This document shows positions 16,101 through 20,802 of a stretch of DNA of 20,802 nucleotides, piece after piece. The stretch comes from PVC group bacterium (GTDB taxonomy: Bacteria; Verrucomicrobiota; Kiritimatiellia; SS1-B-03-39; UBA6053), in NCBI GenBank assembly GCA_003565035.1, contig PXDP01000020.1, forward strand, positions 1-20,802, written 5' to 3'. A program made the position numbers and the translations under genes. The stretch's first letter is position 1, and the number at the start of each line of letters is the position of its first letter. The notes under the pieces were generated by a model. It was not told the DNA's origin. It saw only the letters and a program-made list of their open reading frames with translations, and searched no databases.

Positions 16101-16649
16101 CATCCCCCCCCAAAGATAATTTCTGGCCAGAGAAACCCGGGTTTCATACTGATCAGGATTTAAGTCCAAACTCGTCTCATACAATTCTATCGCTTTACTG
16201 AACTCTGCATCACGCGTGGCCGCTATCGCCAATAAATTATATCCCATCGGTTCGTGTGGGGCAATCGTCACCAACTGTTCCCACAAAGCCGCCGCCTGGT
16301 CCGGTCTCCCCGTAAGCCAATACGCCCACCCCAAGGTTTCCCAGGCTCCCATTAAGGTCGGGTCGCCATCAATCGCGGCTTGCAGTTTGGGAATGGCTTC
16401 TTCATATAGTCCCTCCTCAACATCCTTCATCCCTTCATACATCAACTCCCTCTCCTTCGTCACAAAAACAGACTCGTCTGACGGAACCGCCAGGCCTTCT
16501 GCTGACTCCTGCGCCCAAATAGCGTTTTCCCCACACAACAATAGAAAGGCCAAAAGGTGTTTCAGACAAGGAACAGCTTTACGTACGTCGATTGTGGATC
16601 CCAAGTGCCGCTCTTTGACCACATTACATTTATCGTGTGAAGTTAGCAT
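13101..16649 (-). CDS. TPR - NodB deacetylase - outer-membrane beta-barrel protein (PgaA/PgaB-like fusion)
   Basis: About 1182 residues. ATG 16649 is chosen (a TTG lies three codons upstream; neither has a clear ribosome site, and a later start nearer the signal peptide is possible). The signal sequence is CLKHLLAFLLLCGENAIWAQ. TPR repeats fill ~55-430 (e.g. AWETLGWAYWLTGRPDQAAALW). A polysaccharide deacetylase domain spans ~450-760: VLVTFDDGMRNSF (D550, D551), WEVHSHLWD (H606, H608), VAYPLGEVG. After a helical linker, ~823-1182 alternate hydrophobic and polar residues, rich in Tyr/Trp/Phe, ending LRLLYTF; a terminal Phe is typical of outer-membrane barrels. In PNAG systems PgaA is TPR plus porin and PgaB is a separate deacetylase; here the deacetylase lies between the two PgaA parts. 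It should deacetylate and export the glycan. The TPR portion (about 15250-16649) is far more AT-rich (roughly 40-53% GC in sampled lines) than the rest (about 68-70%). Confidence 0.88.
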   Translation of the reverse strand: MLTSHDKCNVVKERHLGSTIDVRKAVPCLKHLLAFLLLCGENAIWAQESAEGLAVPSDESVFVTKERELMYEGMKDVEEGLYEEAIPKLQAAIDGDPTLMGAWETLGWAYWLTGRPDQAAALWEQLVTIAPHEPMGYNLLAIAATRDAEFSKAIELYETSLDLNPDQYETRVSLARNYLWGGMYVEALAMFERLHAEEPDRTDIEIDLAWSLYVNERYEDTLVHWDHILEAYPEDANYLLARANVLVLMGELNLARVDAEQALEVQPENSDALNLLANLAMRFQSPDEAIEALERLLDITKIGEVKATIHMRIATYMKLMMDQTPDAFSIRDVLRQIEDAIHFDDSKIEPYLFYGEILILNRDYTKAENVFTHVLKEFNPMNTRARYGLVESYFGRMMLEDVERQLRENSRFFNPNNPFRYLLWARLSFARGNFKDAMAYLERMELEGTHGAVFTLLYPGIHPSEFSSMPSVRQVREQLSALKRDGFRFIAASDLEPYFENKVPAKLTDERPWLYRMVRSIQRAWTGVTEPDIERLSDYSPDKVVLVTFDDGMRNSFRYGTRIAQDLGIPMTMFVGIGDVLNKELREIATFPEMREFMQQADWEVHSHLWDAGQLAQISEDGRQGLPIPNRLWLEDRQRMETLREYQRRLSREFRDSRRVLIRELNLAEEDVFAVAYPLGEVGQELDTNIRAFDVTRTVLNEAEIHYRMGFVQYQNGYSMKTDDRMLLKRFEPDREAGGRDVLRAAYVQNPVFLARRTRVEMATLQGELHLALRNIELLKRDGYPEEEIAILNGYVRERLGRLMPLPEGSEDLTEDGDSRPWLSLRRPYIGGDAMVNRANEVIDDREFSVFAGVNLNRRTALQGRYGIGRIKQTISTNRFITAERTTSSSSVTNEQRIENGEATTVQIISDTTQTITVQSNIIDRTFYEADKTFLNLRLSYTHDDGSFTLANVGVVEADGSDIDNESKFIYGLEHQWRPVPAIDIAAFYNHGVVPSAREMLSFDGLGIRPFWRIRDDWQSVGLAYFAYYEDRNSYIKAELENFWRVSQQYDFWLGLHNSLETMDQDSDLYFSPFWDQRHYLIFRLRRTFPNYFSMFLVNLGFAKSDVRREEKDRFANAVAQGEAEGWSPGTGPDTGWNRLLGFSANVTRTWESGFEVSGELNVNSTNEYTEHTAMLRLLYTF

Positions 16650-17039
16650 GGTTTGCAAAGTAAACGATCACATTGAAAAGGGCAATCAGAGAATGCTGAA
16701 AACGGAAAGAATTCACACTGATCCGGCTCTAGCAGGCAACCCGTTTTGTTGAAAAATAAATACGGAGTACAGATTCCACAATGCAAGGGAGATCCGGCTG
16801 ATTTAAATTTTTTTTACGGATTTCTTCGTATCCGTTGACCGGCGCAGCCATTCGTTGGGCTTTTTTGATTATCGATAGGGTAGGCTTCGATGTTAGAAAA
16901 AACAGCCGTACAAAGGATTCAAGATGATGGATTTTACCTTGACATCCAGCCACTTCCGATGAGACTAATTAAACTTTAAGCACAATTTTTGTGAAATGTC
17001 ACATCAAGAGCGCCAGTACCGCCCTTTCCTTCTTCCATT
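16650..17039. promoter_or_regulatory. AT-rich divergent intergenic region with candidate promoters
   Basis: These 390 bases separate two divergent genes, and no convincing gene is seen in them. On the plus strand a perfect TTGACA (16939-16944) precedes ACTAAT (16964-16969) with a long 19-base spacer, a possible promoter for the gene at 17040. On the minus strand TTGCCC and TACTTT with 17 bases between them lie just before ATG 16649, a weak match whose closeness would leave almost no leader. ACGGAT/ATCCGT (16816-16835) is a small inverted repeat next to a T8 tract. A weak stem AGCCA/TGGGCT followed by TTTTTT occurs near 16848-16868 without a gene to terminate. Confidence 0.35.
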
Positions 17040-18680
17040 ATGCATTCCCCACTAACAAGACGATTGGGTTACATGTTCACCCTCATCGGATGGAGCGTGG
17101 CGACAGCTTTGAACGCCCAGCCGATTTTACCACTGCGTACCGATCCTCCGGGTGGTCTGGAGCCCGAGGACATCCCCCAGTTCATTCTGATAACCTTTGA
17201 CGATGCAGTGACGCCTCAGCATTTCGAAAATGTGGGGGAAATTTCGGACCACCAAAATCCGGACGGCTCCGACATCGGGTTCACATTCTATATCAGCCTG
17301 GACTATACTGACTACTGGTTAGTTCACCAACTGCACGCAGCCGGGCACGAAATCGCCATCCACACCATAACGCACACCACCAGTACCACCACCGACCACA
17401 CGACATGGATTAAAGAGATCGAAGGAGCCCGGGAGGCACTGCACCGGTACGCCGGTGTGCCGCGGAACGACATCCGCGGTTTTCGCGCTCCGTATCTTGC
17501 CTATAACCCCGCGATGTTCCAGGCGCTTCACGACCTGGGATTTCTCTACGATTGCTCCGTGTCTGAACAGGCCGGCATGGAATCCAACAGCCCCTCTCCC
17601 GCTGAATATATCCGACCGTATTCTCTTAACAACGGACTTCAGCAAAATGGAGACACGGGTATCCCCACCACTGAGGGTCTCCCGAATTTGATCGAAGTGC
17701 CGATGTGGAAACTCATGGACGGTCCTCAGGCATTGCTGATGGATCCGTTGCTGAATGCCGGACGCTCCAAAGATGAGATTGTTCAGATGTTTAAAGAAAA
17801 TTTCGACACCCTTTATCTTGGAAACCGGGTTCCAATGGGTATTTGGCTGCATCCGTCCTGGATTATGAACGCCGACAACGTCCAGGCCCTGAACGAATTC
17901 CTGGTCTGGGCCATGGGAAAAGACGATGTATGGGTTGTGCCTGTTGCATCTATGGTTGATTGGGAGCGGAACCCACTGCCTTCCGGGCATCCGGACCTGC
18001 CGGCCCTTCTAGCCCGAAACCCGTACGTCCCCGTCCCGGAATCAGAAACCTTTACTAATGTCTTCAGCCAGGGGCATTTTCGTTCTGTCGGCCAATCCGC
18101 ACATGCCTACCCACATCCAGACATGCTCTATTTGACCCTCCGGGAGGAAGCACCTCTTTCCGTCACCACCCGCTGGGAAATTGCCCCCCTGGACTGGTCC
18201 GAAACCCAGTACGTGGCCCGCCTCTACCTGGCCTCCCCGGACCAAACTGTTAAGAATTGGACCTTCAGCATCCCGCTTGGAAATAATGAAAAAAAATATG
18301 GCTGGTCAGAAGTGGGCGGTGAAGTGTTCGAATCCAACGGGATCCTTACGATGGATTCCAGCCGGGCGTGGGATCCCGATCTGGGACCCGCCGAAAAACT
18401 CTTGGCCACGATCAGTTTTGAAGGAGATCCCGCTCAACTCGGGGAGGCCACCGGCACCACAACCCGGCTCGGTCCCGAGCCGCCCCGCTTGATTGGCGAG
18501 GCTCTGCCCGACCAGCTCCGACTCCGGTGGGATCGGAACGCACCAATCTTCCATGTGCAGGGCCGCGAATCCCTCACCTCCGGCGACTGGGAAGACCTCG
18601 AAATCCTATACGGTGTCGACGAGACCTTCATAACCTTCGACTCGCCATACTCTTTTTTCCGTATCAAAGCCCAGCCCTGA
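17040..18680 (+). CDS. Secreted chitin-deacetylase-like CE4 esterase with CBM2-like domain
   Basis: 546 residues. The signal peptide is RRLGYMFTLIGWSVATALNAQP; ATG 17040 has no clear ribosome site, and ATG 17073 inside the signal is an alternative. The CE4/NodB domain (~45-310) has complete motifs: ILITFDDAV (catalytic and metal Asp pair), GHEIAIHTITH (HxxxH metal pair), IRGFRAPYL (motif 3) and GIWLHPSW (late His). TFDDA with RAPYL resembles fungal and arthropod chitin deacetylases more than PgaB. Residues ~365-460 (VKNWTFSIPLG, LTMDSSRAWDPDLGP) look like a CBM2-type carbohydrate-binding domain. The C-terminal ~70 residues are an FN3-like module ending SPYSFFRIKAQP, a style common in secreted PVC proteins. 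It should remove acetyl groups from chitin-like or other N-acetylglucosamine polymers outside the cytoplasm, either the cell's own exopolysaccharide or foreign chitin. It is transcribed alone. Confidence 0.9.
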   Translation: MHSPLTRRLGYMFTLIGWSVATALNAQPILPLRTDPPGGLEPEDIPQFILITFDDAVTPQHFENVGEISDHQNPDGSDIGFTFYISLDYTDYWLVHQLHAAGHEIAIHTITHTTSTTTDHTTWIKEIEGAREALHRYAGVPRNDIRGFRAPYLAYNPAMFQALHDLGFLYDCSVSEQAGMESNSPSPAEYIRPYSLNNGLQQNGDTGIPTTEGLPNLIEVPMWKLMDGPQALLMDPLLNAGRSKDEIVQMFKENFDTLYLGNRVPMGIWLHPSWIMNADNVQALNEFLVWAMGKDDVWVVPVASMVDWERNPLPSGHPDLPALLARNPYVPVPESETFTNVFSQGHFRSVGQSAHAYPHPDMLYLTLREEAPLSVTTRWEIAPLDWSETQYVARLYLASPDQTVKNWTFSIPLGNNEKKYGWSEVGGEVFESNGILTMDSSRAWDPDLGPAEKLLATISFEGDPAQLGEATGTTTRLGPEPPRLIGEALPDQLRLRWDRNAPIFHVQGRESLTSGDWEDLEILYGVDETFITFDSPYSFFRIKAQP

Positions 18681-18713
18681 TCTCCACTGGGAATACCAGA
18701 TGAACTAAATTCG

Positions 18714-18929
18714 TCACGATTTCGTGCGGACCAGCAGCAGAATTCCGGTGATCAGCGAGGCGGACAGGAGGAACACGCCCATCTCCAGTAAAGCCCCATA
18801 TCCCAGACTTACTAAAGCCATCACCACGCTCACCACCTGAAGAATCACACAAAACACAAAAAGGAATCCCGTTTTGACTTCACGCTTGATTCGTTCCTGA
18901 GGGTCCAGAGAGTCCAATGGTGTTTGCAT
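18714..18929 (-). CDS. Small two-helix membrane protein, unknown function
   Basis: 71 residues from ATG 18929 (an in-frame start at 18959 would add ten residues; neither has a clear ribosome site). A charged N-terminus (SLDPQERIKREVKTG) is followed by two hydrophobic segments, FLFVFCVILQVVSVVMALVSLG and MGVFLLSASLITGILLLV, with a short turn and a basic end (RTKS). I recognise no family. It is convergent with the chitin-deacetylase-like gene, 33 bases apart. The regular helix-turn-helix membrane layout and charged flanks favour a real gene over a chance reading frame. Confidence 0.6.
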   Translation of the reverse strand: MQTPLDSLDPQERIKREVKTGFLFVFCVILQVVSVVMALVSLGYGALLEMGVFLLSASLITGILLLVRTKS

Positions 18930-19192
18930 AATTCTGAGTTTGCGACAAACGCTGAACATTTGCGAGGATATTTTTTCCGCCGTGTGCAGATTCAGTCTTC
19001 AATATTCTTCCACGAGCGTACACGCAGGTTCTTATAGTTTAGCGATTCATCCCCTCCATACACAACCACGGGATCTGCGGCGAGATCCCCCGCCAGCGCA
19101 CACCATTTTTCCAGGCTTTTGCCCCATTCCCTTCGCCCATTCTTCCAAGACAGACTCAATATCTCGTTTTATCAAGCCGAAAATCATACAGA
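18930..19192. other. Intergenic stretch without a recognised gene
   Basis: From the start of the small membrane protein to the VapB promoter I see no supported gene. A short hairpin, GGGATCT/AGATCCC (19070-19089, six-base loop), has no T-run on either side. A degenerate open frame on the minus strand (about 19047-19244, containing DIESVLEEWAKGMGQKPGK) may be a decayed coding fragment, but it is not supported as a gene. Confidence 0.3.
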
Positions 19193-19221
19193 TTGATAAT
19201 ACAAACGTCAATTTGTATAAA
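19193..19221 (+). promoter_or_regulatory. Promoter of the vapBC operon with overlapping operator-like inverted repeat
   Basis: TTGATA (19193-19198) and TATAAA (19216-19221) are 17 bases apart, each five of six to the sigma70 consensus. The perfect inverted repeat ATACAAA/TTTGTAT (19199-19218) fills the spacer and enters the -10 box, a typical place for autorepression by a VapB-VapC complex. The leader would be about 80 bases. A second TTGACA (19274-19279) with TATAAG 14 bases later is less likely because of the short spacer. Confidence 0.55.
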
Positions 19222-19308
19222 ATTTTAATCCATAAAGGAATCACGGATCAAATAGCGGAATTATAAACAAGTATTGACATATGGTAATATGGGTATAAGG
19301 GTTTTGTT

Positions 19309-19542
19309 ATGAAAACAACAATAGAGTTGCCGGATGATTTGATTCTGGAAGCAAAACGCACCGCGTTAAACCGACGCACGACCTTGCGGGCTTTGATGCT
19401 GAATGGATTACGTCGCGAAATCGGATTTGAGGCGGATGAAACACCTCACGGACTGAACGCGTTGGTGGCGGTGGGACGGAATGACTGGCAGAATATTTCT
19501 GCGGACCAACATGTGGATACAGAACGCGTGGGATGGGAATGA
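19309..19542 (+). CDS. vapB: VapB-like antitoxin (ribbon-helix-helix type)
   Basis: 77 residues. MKTTIELPDDLILEAKRTALNRRTTLRALMLNGLRREI is the N-terminal pattern of a VapB/DUF2191 antitoxin: a beta strand followed by two helices for DNA binding as a dimer. The C-terminal half (ALVAVGRNDWQNISADQHVDTERVGWE) would wrap and inhibit the toxin. AAGGG (19297-19301) sits seven bases before the ATG. The stop overlaps the toxin start as ATGA. Autoregulation through the inverted repeat at 19199-19218 is likely. Confidence 0.9.
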   Translation: MKTTIELPDDLILEAKRTALNRRTTLRALMLNGLRREIGFEADETPHGLNALVAVGRNDWQNISADQHVDTERVGWE

Positions 19543-19964
19543 AAATTTTTTGGGACACCAATCTTTTCATTTATCTCTGGGAAGACGGCCCGCAGACGCA
19601 AACAACGCGCTCTTTTGTGGAATGGATCGTGAATTCAAAGCATGAAGTGATCACCTCTGCCCTGTCGCTGGGGGAAATTCTGGTGATTCCATTTCGGATG
19701 AAAGACGAAAATCGGGTGCGGGACTATGAAAAGGCCTTCTCGGGAATAGACGTTGTTGCGTTTACATCCGCGGTTGCCAGACATTTCGCCAGATTATGGG
19801 CCTTGCATCCGAACCTCCGCCCGCCCGATGCCATGCAGTTGGCTTCAGCAATCCACACCCAAGCCGACGTGTTCATCACCAATGATAACCGCCTGGCATC
19901 CATCCCTCTGGAGGCCTCCCTGCGTGTCATGGCCTTAAAGGATTGGGAAACTTTGAAATCCTGA
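19539..19964 (+). CDS. vapC: VapC-like PIN-domain ribonuclease toxin
   Basis: 141 residues from ATG 19539, which overlaps the antitoxin stop; an ATG two codons upstream (19533) is equally open. The PIN-domain acidic residues are visible in order: D6 in MKIFWDTN, Glu in SLGEIL, Asp in RPPDAMQLASAI and Asp in VFITNDNRLA. PIN toxins cleave specific RNAs, often initiator tRNA or rRNA, using Mg2+ held by these acids. All key positions are intact, so the toxin is probably functional. Confidence 0.93.
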   Translation: MKIFWDTNLFIYLWEDGPQTQTTRSFVEWIVNSKHEVITSALSLGEILVIPFRMKDENRVRDYEKAFSGIDVVAFTSAVARHFARLWALHPNLRPPDAMQLASAIHTQADVFITNDNRLASIPLEASLRVMALKDWETLKS

Positions 19965-19974
19965 GCCTCACGTC

Positions 19975-20000
19975 CCCCGCTCCGCCCGCAGGGCGGTAGA
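19975..20000. repeat. Copy 1 of a short direct repeat matching the RND gene end
   Basis: A 21-base core (19975-19995, beginning CCCCGCTCC and ending GCAGGGCG) is identical to 20654-20674 inside the 3' end of the RND gene. The match continues as TAGA after one extra G here. The inner part CCGCCC-GCA-GGGCGG forms a perfect hairpin. It lies just downstream of vapC and, with copy 2, brackets the DUF433/DUF5615 pair. Confidence 0.75.
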
Positions 20001-20041
20001 ATACCAGGGAAAACGAAATTTTGCAGCTTTCATTGCCCAGA

Positions 20042-20371
20042 TTATCGAATTTCCACCATCGATTCGCCGGATTCGAAATACGAGAGGATTACAGGCAACT
20101 GCTGTTCCAATAAAAATTCAAGCCTCTTGGATGTCGTATTTCCACAGCGTAACCAAATAATTTTAGGAGGGGGACCTTTGAGGTTCAGCAACTTGGGGAA
20201 ATCAGCATCCTTTGTCATCAGAATGACTTGAGCTACGCGTGCAGCCTCAAAGATGGCCCCATCATCCGCATCTAGCAAACCCAGATCTCGGACGTGCTGA
20301 CAACGAACACGGAATGTAAATTCGATCCATTTGGCGAGCCGGGGTGAAAGATGCGCATCCAGCCAAATCAT
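20042..20371 (-). CDS. DUF5615 PIN-like toxin
   Basis: 109 residues. MIWLDAHLSPRLAKWIE, HVRDLGLLDADDGAIFEAAR and ILMTKDADFPKLL are the DUF5615 (Mut7-C/PIN-like) pattern: an early Asp (D5), the central Asp cluster and a late KDxDF. These acids would form the nuclease site. The start overlaps the stop of the DUF433 gene as ATGA (20368-20371), so the pair is translationally coupled in antitoxin-then-toxin order. Length is normal for the family. The biochemical target is not known from sequence. Confidence 0.88.
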   Translation of the reverse strand: MIWLDAHLSPRLAKWIEFTFRVRCQHVRDLGLLDADDGAIFEAARVAQVILMTKDADFPKLLNLKGPPPKIIWLRCGNTTSKRLEFLLEQQLPVILSYFESGESMVEIR

Positions 20372-20592
20372 GCCACCAAAACCGGATGGTCTATTCCTTT
20401 AGACGCATACTCAATCGCAGCCACAATATCTTCTCGCTCCAAGTCTGGAAGCTCCTCAAGTATTTCCGGAAAACTCAAGCCGGATGCCAAAAGATCAAGT
20501 ATGTCTGTTACCCGAATCCTCATTCCGCGTAAGCAGGGGCGTCCACCGCATTGGCGTGGATTAATGGTAATTCGGTTATCGTTAGCATCCAT
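20368..20592 (-). CDS. DUF433 antitoxin
   Basis: 74 residues. RITINPRQCGGRPCLRGMRIRVTDILDLLASGLSFPEILEELPDLEREDIVAAIEYAS is the complete DUF433 fold: a G-x-P-x-hydrophobic-x-G hairpin followed by a helix-turn-helix. DUF433 proteins pair with DUF5615 toxins. In-frame MDANDN at 20592 is the natural start. No clear promoter is recognised; the RND gene stop lies 48 bases upstream on the same strand, so read-through transcription is possible. Confidence 0.9.
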   Translation of the reverse strand: MDANDNRITINPRQCGGRPCLRGMRIRVTDILDLLASGLSFPEILEELPDLEREDIVAAIEYASKGIDHPVLVA

Positions 20593-20640
20593 AAATACAT
20601 TTCATACTCCAAGAATGGACCAAGATCAAGTCCACGCTGT

Positions 20641-20802
20641 TTATTGAGCACAACCCCGCTCCGCCCGCAGGGCGTAGAGGACGGGGACCACAAACACCGT
20701 CAGGGTGGCGACGATCATGCCGCCGAAGGCGGGGATGGCCATGGGCAACATGATGCCGCTGCCTTTGCCGGTGCTGGTCATCACTGGGAGCAGCGCAAGC
20801 AG
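20641..20802 (-). CDS. Heavy-metal-type RND efflux transporter, C-terminal end
   Basis: The gene continues beyond the right edge; 53 residues and a TAA stop are visible, in frame from base 20802. LLALLPVMTSTGKGSGIMLP, then a loop, GGMIVATLTVFVVPVLYAL and a short basic tail match the final two membrane helices of CusA/CzcA-type RND pumps (LPxxxSxGxGSxxM, then GGMIxxxxxxxxVxPxxY). Such pumps span the inner membrane and export metal ions with a periplasmic adaptor and an outer-membrane channel. The substrate cannot be judged from this end. Confidence 0.85.
   Translation of the reverse strand: MLALLPVMTSTGKGSGIMLPMAIPAFGGMIVATLTVFVVPVLYALRAERGCAQ
20654..20678. repeat. Copy 2 of the short direct repeat, inside the RND gene end
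   Basis: The 21-base core 20654-20674 equals 19975-19995. Here it is coding sequence on the minus strand for the last residues of the RND pump (ALRAERG). This copy reads TAGA directly after the core, while copy 1 has one extra G. Copy 2 is therefore probably the original and copy 1 a displaced fragment, unless both are insertions of the same small palindromic element. Confidence 0.7.

Noticed and set aside
16848..16868. A weak stem followed by six T residues
   Set aside because: The stem has only about five pairs with a bulge and there is no plus-strand gene upstream to terminate.
16729..16953. A 74-codon minus-strand frame in the divergent intergenic region
   Set aside because: No ribosome site, no domain, and it overlaps AT-rich promoter-like DNA.
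18940..19266. Open frames on both strands in the stretch before vapB
   Set aside because: No ribosome site or family pattern; one overlaps the vapBC promoter. At best a decayed fragment.
1..20802. Search by eye for CRISPR arrays, tRNA or rRNA genes, transposases and phage genes
   Set aside because: No regularly spaced repeats, cloverleaf-like segments, or transposase/integrase proteins were seen.

Overview
The window is a GC-rich bacterial chromosome segment dominated by extracellular polysaccharide and envelope genes. A truncated subtilase with a C-terminal PEP-CTERM-type sorting tail, secreted proteins with verrucomicrobial-looking modular C-termini, a cysteine desulfurase, toxin-antitoxin pairs and a heavy-metal RND pump end are all present. 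This mix suggests a Gram-negative member of the PVC superphylum (Verrucomicrobiota/Kiritimatiellota type). That placement is an impression from protein style, not a search result. An outer membrane is supported directly by a beta-barrel ending in Phe.

Layout. 1-917: 3' part of a secreted subtilase. 1133-2368: SufS-type cysteine desulfurase. 2365-10659 (minus): apparent four-gene operon, read from right to left: small one-pass membrane protein, PPC-TPR-lectin-like protein, hyaluronan-synthase-like processive GT2 with a zinc ribbon, and a very large membrane-anchored NodB-like protein. 10792-13073 (plus, divergent): single-domain response regulator, KaiC/RecA-like ATPase with a proline-rich tail, ExeA-like AAA ATPase. 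13101-16649 (minus): a giant TPR / NodB deacetylase / outer-membrane beta-barrel protein. 17040-18680 (plus): secreted chitin-deacetylase-like protein with a CBM2-like domain. 18714-18929 (minus): small two-helix membrane protein. 19309-19964: VapBC pair. 20042-20592 (minus): DUF433/DUF5615 pair. 20641-20802 (minus): 3' end of an RND efflux gene.

How it may work together (inference). The GT2 would polymerise and extrude a beta-linked amino-sugar or related polymer through the inner membrane. The TPR/lectin-like/GH18-like proteins would escort or trim it in the periplasm. The TPR-deacetylase-barrel protein would deacetylate and export it, in effect a PgaA and PgaB merged into one chain, with the deacetylase between the TPR domain and the porin. 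The divergent response regulator/KaiC-like/ExeA-like ATPase genes look like a control or assembly module. The ExeA-like ATPase resembles the ATPases that accompany exosortase/PEP-CTERM polysaccharide loci. The TPR portion of the fusion gene is much more AT-rich than the rest, which hints at a recombinational origin. The right-hand 2 kb is ordinary accessory DNA with two toxin-antitoxin modules and a short repeated fragment of the RND gene end.
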